A stretch of 64,000 nucleotides of DNA, taken from contig OZ252016.1 of the NCBI GenBank assembly GCA_965247475.1, forward strand, positions 2,480,001-2,544,000. Direction: 5' to 3'. A program made the translations under genes and the position numbers. This document shows, piece by piece, positions 7,619-16,056 of the stretch. Below the pieces are notes generated by a model that ran no database searches, was not told the DNA's origin, and saw only the letters and a list, made by a program, of their open reading frames with translations. Origin of the DNA: G965247475 sp965247475. Its GTDB lineage: Bacteria > Chloroflexota > UBA11872. Within the stretch, counting starts at the first letter, position 1; the number at the start of each line of letters is the position of its first letter.

Positions 7619-7969
7619 GGGGATGCTGGGTTTCGACAGGAGATCGAAGTTCGGCGTTGCAGGTCGAGCACGCCGTCAAGCTCGTAAACGTGGCGGCACC
7701 AAGTAACTGGCGAACAAGAACTCGCCCTCGCGGCCTAACTAGCCGCGACGTCCCTCCGGCCCGTCTCTAGCGGGGCGGAACGGGCGACAACTCCCTAGGG
7801 TGCGCCGGTCGAAGCGTCCGCGCAGACCGGCAAAGATCAGCGGACTGGTCGCGGTCAGCCGTCGCCGGGCAGCGGCGCTGCGGCGAGACACACAAGTCCG
7901 GCTAAGCCTGTAGACGCGCCGGGGTGAACCCTCCTGGACGGGGCGTTCGACTCGCCCCCATCTCCACCA
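7619..7969 (+). ncRNA. ssrA: transfer-messenger RNA (tmRNA)
   Basis: One-piece tmRNA of 351 nt. The 5' acceptor strand GGGGATG (7619-7625) pairs with CATCTCC (7959-7965), followed by an encoded ACCA. GGGTTTCGACAGG near the 5' end and the T-arm GGGCG-TTCGACT-CGCCC near the 3' end are diagnostic. The tag frame reads GGC GAA CAA GAA CTC GCC CTC GCG GCC TAA (7709-7738), giving GEQELALAA after the charged Ala. Several short GC stems after the tag fit the pseudoknots. Adjacent to smpB. Confidence 0.97.
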
Positions 7970-8010
7970 CTGCGCTCGCGCGCCGCGCGGGCGGGTTGGC
8001 CGAGCGTCCG

Positions 8011-8016
8011 TACAAT
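8011..8016 (+). promoter_or_regulatory. candidate -10 box (TACAAT) of the NUDIX gene
   Basis: TACAAT lies 42 nt after the tmRNA and 36 nt before the proposed CTG start. The -35 region (TTGGCC at 7996) is too close for a standard spacer, so the box is a weak call. Confidence 0.3.
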
Positions 8017-8052
8017 CTCGTAACGTCGATCGGCGAACGAGGCACGGCCAGG

Positions 8053-8499
8053 CTGATCAAGCACTTCACGGCGACCGGCTTCCTGGTGCGGGACGGGGCC
8101 GTGTTGCTGCTCTGGCACCGGAAGCTCCGGATGTGGCTGCCGTTCGGCGGCCACCTTGATCCGGACGAAGATCCGATCGAGGCGCTGCGGCGTGAGGCGA
8201 GTGAGGAGACGGGCTTCGAGATTGAAGTCGTGGCCGAGACGCCCGAGTTTCATACGGAGGGCGTGCGCGCCCTGCCCGCGCCGGAGACCATCCTGCTCGA
8301 GCGGATCGAGCCCGACCACTACCACATCGATCTGATCTACTTTGTGCGGTCGGTTGGCGGACAGGCGCGCCTTGCGCCGGATGAGCACAGCGAGATGCGC
8401 TGGTTCACCCACGCGGAACTGGGGAGCGCGGAGCTGACCAACGACGTGCGGGTGCTGGGGCGCCGAGCCATCGAACGGATGGGATCAAATGGGGCGTGA
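8053..8499 (+). CDS. NUDIX hydrolase, probable CTG start
   Basis: Mg-dependent hydrolase of nucleoside-diphosphate-linked compounds, about 148 residues. The NUDIX box is perfect: G-HLDPD-E-DPIEALR-REASEETGF. Family members usually begin with MKHFTATxFV; the equivalent is LIKHFTATGFLV, with CTG at 8053. The upstream frame overlaps the 3' end of ssrA (ends 7969), so the ATG at 7924 cannot be the start; TTG at 7996 is the alternative. The 3' end overlaps the next gene by 11 nt. The substrate cannot be predicted. Confidence 0.85.
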   Translation: MIKHFTATGFLVRDGAVLLLWHRKLRMWLPFGGHLDPDEDPIEALRREASEETGFEIEVVAETPEFHTEGVRALPAPETILLERIEPDHYHIDLIYFVRSVGGQARLAPDEHSEMRWFTHAELGSAELTNDVRVLGRRAIERMGSNGA

Positions 8500-9052
8500 G
8501 CCGTCGGTGCCGGCCGAGCCGGCAGGGCCGCCGCGGTGGCCGCTGCAGACGGGAACCGATCGAAACGCACTGGTTTTCATAGGCGGCGGCGTGACGTTGA
8601 TCGCGCTGTTCTCGCTTGTCCGCGGGTTCGCCGACACGCCGGAGTCGCTCGGCCGCACCGCGAACGTCGCCACGGGCCTGGCCCTGCTGGGACTCGTGCC
8701 GTTCATCGTGGCCGTGTACTTCGCCGCGCGCCACGGGGTTGCCGAGCTCAGAGACGACGGCCTGCGAATACGCGTCGGGTTCCTGGTCAATACGGTGATC
8801 CCATACGACGCGATCGACTTGATTGGAAAGCCGACCGAACGCCCACGACGGTCGTACGGCGTGACGGCCTCCTATCGCCGCCGGGAGTTCGCGCTGGGCG
8901 TGCTGACGCGCGCGGTGGAGGTTCGGTTGCGGGCGCGTCGGCGCATGGGCACGCCGCTGCTGTTCCCGTTCCTGCGCGTACAGACGCTGTGGTTGGGGGT
9001 GAGCGAGCCGGAGCGCTTCATCGCCGAACTTCGCAAACGGATCGATGCGTGA
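8489..9052 (+). CDS. membrane protein with PH-like (DUF304-type) domain, function unknown
   Basis: 187 residues. A Pro-rich cytoplasmic start is followed by two membrane segments (about residues 28-44 and 60-80), then a soluble stretch VAELRDDGLRIRVGFLVNT and IPYDAIDLIGKP, the pattern of bacterial PH-like domains where a short strand-rich module follows a two-helix anchor. It is translationally coupled: its ATG lies inside the last codons of the NUDIX gene, and its stop overlaps the start of the cytochrome gene. No enzyme motif is seen. The role is unknown; perhaps a membrane-associated scaffold. Confidence 0.7.
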   Translation: MGREPSVPAEPAGPPRWPLQTGTDRNALVFIGGGVTLIALFSLVRGFADTPESLGRTANVATGLALLGLVPFIVAVYFAARHGVAELRDDGLRIRVGFLVNTVIPYDAIDLIGKPTERPRRSYGVTASYRRREFALGVLTRAVEVRLRARRRMGTPLLFPFLRVQTLWLGVSEPERFIAELRKRIDA

Positions 9053-10325
9053 CATGACCGCGCGGCGGATCGGCTCTTGGGCGACTCGTCGGCTGAATGC
9101 GGCCCGGCGATGGCGCGACGCACATCGACGGGCACGCGCATCGCTCGGCGGGACTGAAGGGCCTGTGACGGCGCCGGGCGTGAGCTGGGTTCGCGGGCCG
9201 GCGCGCGCCGGTCGGCGAATCGCCGTGGCCGCGGCGGCCGCGATCGGGGCGGCGGCGATTGCCGTGAGCGGGGCGGCGGCCATCACGGGGGCTCAGGTGG
9301 ACCGCGGCGAAATCGCGTACGCCGAGAGCTGCGCCCTGTGTCACGGGCCGAATGGGGACGATGGATTCGCGCCGGCGGTCAGCGGGCCGCGAAGCCTGCA
9401 GTACTTCGACTCGGTCAGGGTGGTCTATGACTACACACGGCAAACCATGCCGCTGAGCGCACCCGGCTCGCTGAGCGATCAGGCGTATCTGGATGTGGTG
9501 GCGTACCTGCTCGGCACGCGCGGGATCACACCCGATGGTGAGGAGCTGAGCGCAGCGACGCTGGACACGACGCCGCTCGATCCGCCGGCAGGACGCGAGC
9601 TGCGGGTGCTGACGACCGAGCACATCGCGCCCGATCCCAATCTTGCCCACAACCTGATGGATCTCGAGCTCAAGATCGGTGGGCAAACCGTGGCCTGCGA
9701 CTTCCGGCGCCACTACTACGCCACCGGCGGCCTGACCCGTTGGGGGTTCCCAACCTCCGAGGTGCTGGAGGAACGGGAGAATGCGTTCACGCAGTACTAT
9801 CAGCGGGGCGCGGTGGACTGCCACCAGCGGGGCGGCGCATGGTTGATGGAACGGCGGCTGGCGTGGGACTACGTCGGCGGCGGGCTGGGCGGGTCGGTGG
9901 ATCTAGGCGTCGAGCCGGACCTGCTGAATCCGAATCCGGGAACGCTCGTGGGCCCCTGGGGTCACAAGGTGTCGAATGTGGACGTGGACGGCACGCAGAC
10001 CGGGTTCCTTGACTTCTTCGAGGAGCTCGGCGGCGTGAGCGCCTTCGGATTCCCGAAGAGCGACGCGCGGCGGGACGACGATCCGCGGGCCGTGCTCAAC
10101 ATTCCGGGCGCCACGCGCGGGTTCGTCCGACAGTACTTTCAGTCCACGGTCGTGGAGTTTCATCCCGGTGACCCCCAGCCCGTGAAGCTGAGGCTGCTGG
10201 GCGACGACCTGCGCGACCGGACCTATCCGAACCGGCAGTGGGAGACATATGCGAGCTTTGGGCCGGCGGCGGCCGTGGTGATCGGCGCCGGCTATGTTCC
10301 GGAACGCACCGTGCCGAGCGTGTGA
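9045..10325 (+). CDS. membrane-anchored cytochrome c with C-terminal LGFP-like modules
   Basis: 426 residues. A long basic N-terminus and one membrane segment (AVAAAAAIGAAAIAVSGAAA) lead to a class I cytochrome c domain: haem-binding CALCH near residue 96 and the axial Met in TMPLS near 131. The last ~220 residues carry tryptophan/glycine modules (GGLTRWGFPTSE, LGGVSAFGFPKSD) that resemble the LGFP-like segments common in secreted Chloroflexota proteins. It presumably faces the outside and passes electrons or binds cell-surface polymers; the fusion itself suggests surface anchoring. The start could be ATG 9045 (8-nt overlap) or 9054. A similar module pair occurs in the protein at 47166. Confidence 0.8.
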   Translation: MRDMTARRIGSWATRRLNAARRWRDAHRRARASLGGTEGPVTAPGVSWVRGPARAGRRIAVAAAAAIGAAAIAVSGAAAITGAQVDRGEIAYAESCALCHGPNGDDGFAPAVSGPRSLQYFDSVRVVYDYTRQTMPLSAPGSLSDQAYLDVVAYLLGTRGITPDGEELSAATLDTTPLDPPAGRELRVLTTEHIAPDPNLAHNLMDLELKIGGQTVACDFRRHYYATGGLTRWGFPTSEVLEERENAFTQYYQRGAVDCHQRGGAWLMERRLAWDYVGGGLGGSVDLGVEPDLLNPNPGTLVGPWGHKVSNVDVDGTQTGFLDFFEELGGVSAFGFPKSDARRDDDPRAVLNIPGATRGFVRQYFQSTVVEFHPGDPQPVKLRLLGDDLRDRTYPNRQWETYASFGPAAAVVIGAGYVPERTVPSV

Positions 10326-10338
10326 GGGGGTGAGGGCG

Positions 10339-11034
10339 ATGGACATGACGGCGACCGTGCGGCTGACGGACGTGCGATTCGTGCACGCGTTCGATGCGCC
10401 GATCCCACACCCCAACGGGCTGCAAGCGACGGGCGAGGGACTGTGGATTGCGGACGAGCGGCGAGGCCGCGCGTATCTGGTCGACTACCAGGCCGGAACG
10501 GTACTTCGAAGCTTCGCCACGGGCGCGGGCAAGACCAGCGGGATGACCTACGGCGGGGGCGCGCTCTGGATGTGCTCGAACGACCTTCCGATCGAACGCG
10601 AGGCCCTCCCATCCGACACCCAGCACGTTCGCATCGTGAAGACCGACCCGCACACCGGCGAGTCGCTGGCCGAGTTTCTGATGCCCGGCGGCGACGACTG
10701 CCACGGGATCGAATGGACGGCCGAAGGCCTGTGGCTGACGAGTGTGGACTTCGAGAAGCTCGTGCTGGTGGACCCCGAGGACTTCGCGGTACGACGAGAG
10801 GTCCCGCTGCCGTCTGACCGATCGCACGGTCTCGCGACCGAAGGGGCGGGCATCTGGTGCGTGCATACGAACGATCGGATGATCATCAAGCTGAACCCGA
10901 ACGACGGCACGCTCTTCGAGCGCATCGATGTGCCGGCCGAGGAGTTCGAGCCACACGGCCTGACGATCTGGGACGGAGTTCTCTGGTCGTGCGACGCCCT
11001 GACCGGCGGCATCTACCGCATCCTGCGCGGCTAG
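10339..11034 (+). CDS. beta-propeller protein (streptogramin-lyase/SMP-30-like fold)
   Basis: 231 residues made of about five repeats, each ending in a G-hydrophobic-W motif: HPNGLQATGEGLWIAD, SGMTYGGGALWMC, CHGIEWTAEGLWLTS, SHGLATEGAGIWCV and PHGLTIWDGVLWSCD. This is a six-bladed-type propeller seen in lactonases and virginiamycin B lyase relatives. No signal peptide is seen. The start is ATG at 10339, 13 nt after the cytochrome stop and preceded by a G-rich Shine-Dalgarno, so the two are probably cotranscribed. The His in the repeats is consistent with a metal site, but the substrate is unknown. Confidence 0.75.
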   Translation: MDMTATVRLTDVRFVHAFDAPIPHPNGLQATGEGLWIADERRGRAYLVDYQAGTVLRSFATGAGKTSGMTYGGGALWMCSNDLPIEREALPSDTQHVRIVKTDPHTGESLAEFLMPGGDDCHGIEWTAEGLWLTSVDFEKLVLVDPEDFAVRREVPLPSDRSHGLATEGAGIWCVHTNDRMIIKLNPNDGTLFERIDVPAEEFEPHGLTIWDGVLWSCDALTGGIYRILRG

Positions 11035-11061
11035 CGCGGCTACGGCCCCCAGCGGCCCGGT

Positions 11062-11640
11062 TCAGCCGGAAGCGTCGTCGGCCGGAACTGGCAGCGCGTG
11101 GATGTACCAATAGCGGGACTGATGGCCGCGGGCGTCCACGTCCATGAGCCCAATCAGCTCGCGCAGGGTGAACGAGCCGCGCATGACCTGTGAGACCTCG
11201 GCGCCGGTGAGGCTGCGGAATTCGCCGCCGGTGGCGCGGAAGTCGGCGATCGAGCTCAAGATGGCAACTCCGTCGGGGCGGAGCGCACGCCGAAACTCAC
11301 GAAGCGCGGCACGAATTGGCTCGTTGCCGTGGTTACCCAGGACCTGCAGCAGGCCGAAGCTGTAGACGGCCTCGGCGACATCCGCCGCGAGCGGCAGGCG
11401 GGTGACATCGGCCCGTACGTACTGAACCCCCGGAGTCGGCGGGGCCGCGCGCAGCGCCGCGGGATCGCGGTCCAGCGCGAGCACCCGCGCGCCGGTCTCG
11501 AGGGCGAGCCGAGCGGATTCACGGCCGGCGCCGCAGCCGGCGTCGATGACGAGCGATCGAGTCACGGGGCGCAGCACGTGGAGGCCGCGCCGCAACACGG
11601 CGGTCGGCTCGCCGGGGCTAGTGGCGCTCGAGCCACGCAT
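11062..11640 (-). CDS. class I SAM-dependent methyltransferase
   Basis: About 192 residues with SAM-binding motif I VIDAGCGAGRESARLA, motif II ALDRDP, YVRADVTRLPL, and a post-I region typical of UbiE/type-11 small-molecule methyltransferases. It overlaps the 3' end of the lipoyl gene, so the start is uncertain: 11676, 11640 or GTG 11598 are all possible, and 11598 would remove the residues shared with the overlap. The last ~50 residues (RSLTGAEVSQVMRGSFTLRE) are unlike common families. The substrate is unknown. It probably forms a two-gene operon with the lipoyl gene. Confidence 0.8.
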   Translation of the reverse strand: MRGSSATSPGEPTAVLRRGLHVLRPVTRSLVIDAGCGAGRESARLALETGARVLALDRDPAALRAAPPTPGVQYVRADVTRLPLAADVAEAVYSFGLLQVLGNHGNEPIRAALREFRRALRPDGVAILSSIADFRATGGEFRSLTGAEVSQVMRGSFTLRELIGLMDVDARGHQSRYWYIHALPVPADDASG

Positions 11641-12397
11641 CGGTCTGGTAGCGATCATCCCGCAGCTCGTGGGCACGATTCTGTTCGTCGGCGGACAGTT
11701 GGCCGGGCCGCAACGTGAGCTCGAGCGCCTGGGCGAAGCCGGCGGCGAAGGCCTGCACCAGCGCGCCCGTGGGCGGAAGGGCCGGGAGCAGGGCGCGGAG
11801 ACCGCTGGGGGCGGACGGCGGCTCGGGGACGCCCATCAGCGAGAAGATCTCTGGATCGTGGGCTAGAACGATGCTGCCGTGCTGGAGGATTCCGCGATGG
11901 AGACGGGTCTGAGCGCTGCCGATCAGCTTGTGTCCGTCCACCGCGATCTCATGCCGGCTGGGCGAGACGAAGCACACGCCGTCCGAGACGGGATCCGACG
12001 CTGGACCCCAGCCACCGGTCCGCGGCGCCAGACCCAGCAGCCCCAGCCCGGCGGTCAGCCCGCGGCTGATCACGCCGTAGGATTCGAGCACGCCGTCGGC
12101 GGCCAGCGGATGGCCGCGCGGCAGGGCCACGGCGTAGGTGAGCTCGTCGTGATGGAGGATCGCTTGCCCGCCGGTCGGTCGGCGCACGATGTCCACGCCA
12201 AGCCGCGCCGCACGCCGTCGATCGACGGAGGCGATGGGCTGGGCGTAGCCGATCGAGAGCGCGCGCGGCCGCCAGGTATAGAACCTGAGGGTGGGCGGCG
12301 TCCGTTCGGCTTGCACGCACTCGGCGACGGCCTGGTCGATCGCCATATTGCGAGCGCCAGTGTCGGCGGGAGAGACCAGCAGCCGCCAGAGGTCCAT
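11618..12397 (-). CDS. lipoate/octanoate transferase of the LplA-LipM family
   Basis: A 259-residue BPL/LPL-fold protein that attaches octanoyl or lipoyl groups to lipoyl domains. Signatures: LRFYTWRPRALSIGYAQ, RRPTGGQAILHHDELTYAV, and KLIGSAQTRLHRGILQHGSI with the conserved Lys. A Cys in GVCFVSPSRHEIAVDGHK sits where LipM octanoyltransferases have their catalytic Cys, and the GILQHGSI tail is also LipM-like, so octanoyl transfer from octanoyl-ACP is the better guess than ATP-dependent lipoate ligation. Divergent from the tRNA-Arg gene; downstream it overlaps a methyltransferase gene. Confidence 0.88.
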   Translation of the reverse strand: MDLWRLLVSPADTGARNMAIDQAVAECVQAERTPPTLRFYTWRPRALSIGYAQPIASVDRRRAARLGVDIVRRPTGGQAILHHDELTYAVALPRGHPLAADGVLESYGVISRGLTAGLGLLGLAPRTGGWGPASDPVSDGVCFVSPSRHEIAVDGHKLIGSAQTRLHRGILQHGSIVLAHDPEIFSLMGVPEPPSAPSGLRALLPALPPTGALVQAFAAGFAQALELTLRPGQLSADEQNRAHELRDDRYQTDAWLERH

Positions 12398-12464
12398 GGG
12401 GACGCCAGCTTACGCGAGGCGCGAGGGATACACGGGGGTCGCCGCCCCTAGAATGGGCGGTCGA

Positions 12465-12536
12465 GCCCCCGTAGCTCAGCGGATAGAGCACCGGCCTCCG
12501 GAGCCGGGTGCGCGCGTTCGAATCGCGCCGGGGGTA
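12465..12536 (+). tRNA. tRNA-Arg (anticodon CCG)
   Basis: A 72-nt cloverleaf: acceptor GCCCCCG/CGGGGGT, D-arm GCTC-AGCGGATA-GAGC, anticodon arm CCGGC-CTCCGGA-GCCGG (anticodon CCG, reads CGG), T-arm GCGCG-TTCGAAT-CGCGC, discriminator A. CCA is not encoded (next bases are CCG). A weak TAGAAT -10-like box lies at 12449-12454. Confidence 0.96.
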
Positions 12537-12573
12537 CCGGTCGGGCGATGCACGGCGACGCGTCGAGTCGGGA

Positions 12574-13119
12574 TCAGCCGGGGGCGCGGCGCCGTCGGCG
12601 AGGCAGAAACGCCTCGAGCAGCAGCAGGACGATGCCGGCGCCGATCGCGAGATCCGCCAGATTCAGGTAGCCGACGAACGGCGTGATGTTGAGGAAGTCG
12701 AACACCGCCCCAGTGCTCAGCCGGTCGTACACGTTGCCGAATCCGCCGCCAATGAGCAGGCCGAAGCCGAGCACCGTCCACCAGCGGCTCGGCGGGCGCA
12801 TCAGCACGAGTACGACGAATGCGACACCGAGCACTGCCGTCGCAATCAGAATCACGATTGGGAAGTCGCGAAACAGCCCGAAGTTGATGCCCGGGTTGCG
12901 GATGCGGTCGAAGTGGAAGATGGGGCCGACGTGCGCGCCATCGATCGGTAGAACGGCGTCAACAAGGGTCTTGGTGATCTGATCGAGGCCGAAGACGGCC
13001 GCCGCGAGCGTGAAGGTTAATAGGCGGCTGTCGGCGACGAAGCTTCGCGGGCGATCGGCTTGGGGCACTTGCCGACCGGGGTCCTCCGGGTCAGTTCCGG
13101 CGGACGGCGCTTGGTTCAT
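12574..13119 (-). CDS. lspA: prolipoprotein signal peptidase (signal peptidase II)
   Basis: A 181-residue, four-helix membrane aspartyl protease that removes signal peptides from lipid-modified lipoproteins. Motifs: FGLDQITKTLV, RNPGINFGLFRDFP, GGGFGNVYDRLSTGAVFDFL (first catalytic Asp in YDRL) and NLADLAIGAG (second catalytic Asp). The start is ATG at 13119, whose first base overlaps the TGA of the glycosylase gene (ATGA junction). Substrates in this window include the PPIase lipoprotein of the same operon and the two DUF3179 proteins. The basic RRRRR tail is typical of a cytoplasmic end. Confidence 0.95.
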   Translation of the reverse strand: MNQAPSAGTDPEDPGRQVPQADRPRSFVADSRLLTFTLAAAVFGLDQITKTLVDAVLPIDGAHVGPIFHFDRIRNPGINFGLFRDFPIVILIATAVLGVAFVVLVLMRPPSRWWTVLGFGLLIGGGFGNVYDRLSTGAVFDFLNITPFVGYLNLADLAIGAGIVLLLLEAFLPRRRRRAPG

Positions 13120-14066
13120 GCGCGGGGAACGGTGCTCCAGCCCTTGCGGGCCGGGCCGGACAGCCAGAACTCGCACCAGAAGGCGAGGGCGCGCCAAGCT
13201 CCGTAACACGCCAGCCGCCGGCGGATCACGGCCGGCGCGACATCGCGGCCGTGAAAGTAGCGGCGGGCCGCGAAGCGGGTCGTGGCGCTGTCGAGCGGCG
13301 GCTCGGAGTAGTCACCTAGCAGCATGGACACGTAGGCGGCCGACACGGGTCCGACGCCCGGGAGCTCGGTGAGCGTGTCGGTCGGCCGGGCGCCGTTTCG
13401 GGTCCAGTGCTCGAATCGGTCGAGATCGAGCTTACCTTCGGCGACACGCCGCGCGATCTCGAGCACGAACGGAGCGCGGTATCCAAGGCCTACCTGACGC
13501 ACGAGGGTCTCGTGTCCGGCCTGGGCTACCTGATCCGGACTCGGAAACGCGCGAGCGCCGGCGTCATCGGCGTGTCGCGCGCCCAGCTCGCAGAGCGACT
13601 CCACCATCGATATCGAGCGCGTCCAACGCACGTTCGTGCAGCAAATGGCCTTGACGATGTCCTCCCAGATGTCGGGGCTGCGCAGCAGACGGCCGGCGCC
13701 CCGACGAGGGATCGGGCGAAGGGCGGGCGTGGCCCGGCAGAGCCGATGAAACTCGCGCAGGTCGTCGTCCAGGCGCAGCAGGCGCCGAACGCGGGCGTGA
13801 ATGACCGGACGCTCGGGCGCCGACGGCGGCGGATGGATGGCGACGCGGACGGACGCGGTTGCGGATGAGAGAGCGGGTCCCTGGCGCATGCGGACCCGAT
13901 ATGTGCGTCCCGACGGCAGGCGGTCGATCCGCTCGAGCGCCTCTTCGCTGTCGATCCAGCGATACGGCGCGAGCTTATACCAGCCGTGCAGCTGCGCGGT
14001 GGCGCGCAGGCTGAACGGTCGGCGGACCGACAGCGGCCCGGCCACCGGGGACGACCCTCGGGTCAC
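13116..14066 (-). CDS. HhH-GPD DNA glycosylase (AlkA/3-methyladenine type)
   Basis: 316 residues. The helix-hairpin-helix element LTELPGVGPVSAAYVSM is followed by the catalytic Asp in PPLDSATTRFAARRYF. The N-terminal ~90 residues form the beta-rich domain usual in AlkA/OGG1 relatives. It removes alkylated or otherwise damaged bases in the first step of base-excision repair; the exact lesion cannot be read from sequence. The start is GTG at 14066, 3 nt after the upstream PPIase stop, and the 3' end overlaps lspA, so the three genes form one operon. Confidence 0.85.
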   Translation of the reverse strand: MTRGSSPVAGPLSVRRPFSLRATAQLHGWYKLAPYRWIDSEEALERIDRLPSGRTYRVRMRQGPALSSATASVRVAIHPPPSAPERPVIHARVRRLLRLDDDLREFHRLCRATPALRPIPRRGAGRLLRSPDIWEDIVKAICCTNVRWTRSISMVESLCELGARHADDAGARAFPSPDQVAQAGHETLVRQVGLGYRAPFVLEIARRVAEGKLDLDRFEHWTRNGARPTDTLTELPGVGPVSAAYVSMLLGDYSEPPLDSATTRFAARRYFHGRDVAPAVIRRRLACYGAWRALAFWCEFWLSGPARKGWSTVPRA

Positions 14067-14069
14067 TCG

Positions 14070-14705
14070 CTAGCGCTCGACGATCTCGATGCTCGAGATC
14101 CGGATCTCCTCCTCGGGCCTGGAAGGCTCGCCCGAGTCGCTTGGCCCAACGGGGACGGCCTCAATCTTCGTGAGCGTCGCCTCGCCGTCGGTGAGCTGAC
14201 CGAACAGCGAGTAGCTGGGCGGCAGGCGTCCCTGCGCGGTGAGATCGGAAAGCACAATGAAGAACTGCGATCCGTTCGTGTTGGGCGCGCCCTTGTTGGC
14301 CATGGCGAGGCTGCCGCGCACGTACGGGCGCTGGGGCGTCTCGATGGCGAAGCTGTAGCCCGGACCGCCGGTCCCGAGTCCAGTGGGGTCGCCGGCCTGG
14401 GCCATGAACCCCGACATGACGCGGTGGAAGACGACGCCGTCGTAGAAGCGCTCGCGGGCAAGGAACACGAGGCTGTTGACGGCGAGCGGCGCCTCTCCGG
14501 GCAGCAGCTCAAACGTGAGATCGCCGAGGTTCGTCTTGATCACGGCCGTATAGGACTTGGCGGTGTCAATGACCATGTCCGGGAAGGCGTCGAACTGCTT
14601 GATAGCTTCACCTCCATCGGCGGCGTCGGCGGAGTCGCTCTCTCCGCAGGCCGCGAGCACGAGGACGAGGGCTGCCGCCGCCGCCATCACAAGTAATCGC
14701 CGCAC
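14070..14705 (-). CDS. cyclophilin-type peptidyl-prolyl isomerase lipoprotein
   Basis: 211 residues. The N-terminal signal ends in the lipobox LVLVLAACGES, so the mature protein is lipid-anchored outside the membrane. The cyclophilin domain shows FYDGVVFHRVMSGFMAQAGDP (catalytic Arg in FHRV), LAMANKGAPNTNGSQFFI and YSLFGQLTDG. It speeds proline isomerisation during folding of exported proteins. The start is GTG at 14705, chosen because the signal peptide begins there; the open frame runs far upstream without sense. First gene of the operon with the DNA glycosylase and lspA. Confidence 0.93.
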   Translation of the reverse strand: MRRLLVMAAAAALVLVLAACGESDSADAADGGEAIKQFDAFPDMVIDTAKSYTAVIKTNLGDLTFELLPGEAPLAVNSLVFLARERFYDGVVFHRVMSGFMAQAGDPTGLGTGGPGYSFAIETPQRPYVRGSLAMANKGAPNTNGSQFFIVLSDLTAQGRLPPSYSLFGQLTDGEATLTKIEAVPVGPSDSGEPSRPEEEIRISSIEIVER

Positions 14706-14898
14706 GTTCCTAATCCCCACTTGGCAACGGGTCGATCGCGGGCATTCTAGGGCGACGCCGCGCGACTCGCTCCGCGCGGCCCACGCGGGCGCACGGGCAA
14801 GATGAGCGCCGGCGGGACCGCGGCGGTCGGGATTTAGCGCGGATTGTTGCTTCGCGTGCCTGTCGGGCGCGCGGTCAGATGGCCGGAGGTGAGGGAAC

Positions 14899-16056
14899 GT
14901 GGAGGTCGGGACCACAGGCGCGCTGACCGAGCGAGCGATACGGATCGGGCCGTTGCGGATCTCCGTGGCCGCCCGGACGGACACGCCCGGCCGGGAGCTG
15001 GATCGGGAGCTCCGGCTGCTATTTCGGGCGCTCGAGCCTCCCGGGCCGGGCCGATGGCTCGAGGCGCCGTCCTGGGATGCGGCGCTGCCCATGGCGATCG
15101 AGGCGGCGGGCTGGGAGGGCGAAGGCACGCTCACGCCGCTCGATCTCGGCGCGGCCTCGAGCTGCGCGGTGGGCCTGCGGGGCTTGGGGGGCTGGCGGCT
15201 CGCGTCGTGGGGTGAGCCGCCAGCGGCGTTGGCGGATTTTGGAGTCGTGCGGATTCCGTACTGGCTCGGACGCGCGGGCGTCGAATGGTGCCTGGCGCAC
15301 GTGGCGCGGAGTCTGGCGCCGGGCGGTCTCCTCTTTGTGCTCGGCGACCGCGCTCGCGGCGCCGCTTCGGTGCATCGCGCGGCGCTGCGCATCGTGGGTC
15401 CGGCGGTGCGCCAAGCGGTGGGCGAGCACCGGCGCTTGTACGTCCACGAGCGGTCGGACCGCCCGCCTTCGGAGGCGTGGTCCGTCTGGAGGTCGGAGGC
15501 AGTGGTCGCCGGACGCGCGCTCACGGTGCATCACCATCCACTCGTTTTCTCGCCGGGCAAGGTCGATGCGGCGACGGCTCGGCTGGCGGAGAACCTGCCG
15601 GCGCGCGGTGGCCGCTGGCTCGATCTCGGAAGCGGGAGCGGGTTGATCGCCGCGGCGGCCGCGCAGGGCGGCGACCGCGACGTGACGGCGATCGACTGGT
15701 CGTATGCGGCGGTCGAAGCGACGGCCCGCACGCTCGCGGCCAACGGACTCAGCGCGAACGTGATCGTCGCCGACGGCGTGCCCGCGGAGGCCGGCAGGTT
15801 CGACGTGATTGCTTGCTATCCGCCGTTTCACGTAGGGCCGCGGGTCAGCCACGATGGGGCGGCCGCACTGCTGGCCGGTGCGCGTCGCGCGCTGGCGCCG
15901 GGCGGCGAGGCGCGGGTGGTCCTGACGTCGGCGCAGAGCCCGGCGCGCTTGCTGACACCGGTGTTCGAGCGAGTCGAGTTGGTGGAGGCGGGCGGCGCGA
16001 CCCGCGTCTACGCGTGCCGCGGTCAGCGATCCGGCGGGGGCGGGAAGCGTCGATAG
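14899..16056 (+). CDS. RsmC-like methyltransferase with altered NPPF motif
   Basis: 385 residues in two halves, as in RsmC/RlmG: an N-terminal degenerate methyltransferase-like half and a C-terminal SAM-binding half (FSPGKVDAATARLAENL, WLDLGSGSGLIAAAAA, VTAIDWSYAAVEATARTL). RsmC makes m2G in 16S rRNA and uses an NPPFH motif IV; here the same place reads ACYPPFHVG, so the key Asn is Tyr. Either the target differs or catalysis is changed. Start GTG at 14899 (GGAGGTGAGGGAAC upstream). It stands alone, 113 bp before recA. The family assignment is firm, the reaction is not. Confidence 0.75.
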   Translation: MEVGTTGALTERAIRIGPLRISVAARTDTPGRELDRELRLLFRALEPPGPGRWLEAPSWDAALPMAIEAAGWEGEGTLTPLDLGAASSCAVGLRGLGGWRLASWGEPPAALADFGVVRIPYWLGRAGVEWCLAHVARSLAPGGLLFVLGDRARGAASVHRAALRIVGPAVRQAVGEHRRLYVHERSDRPPSEAWSVWRSEAVVAGRALTVHHHPLVFSPGKVDAATARLAENLPARGGRWLDLGSGSGLIAAAAAQGGDRDVTAIDWSYAAVEATARTLAANGLSANVIVADGVPAEAGRFDVIACYPPFHVGPRVSHDGAAALLAGARRALAPGGEARVVLTSAQSPARLLTPVFERVELVEAGGATRVYACRGQRSGGGGKRR

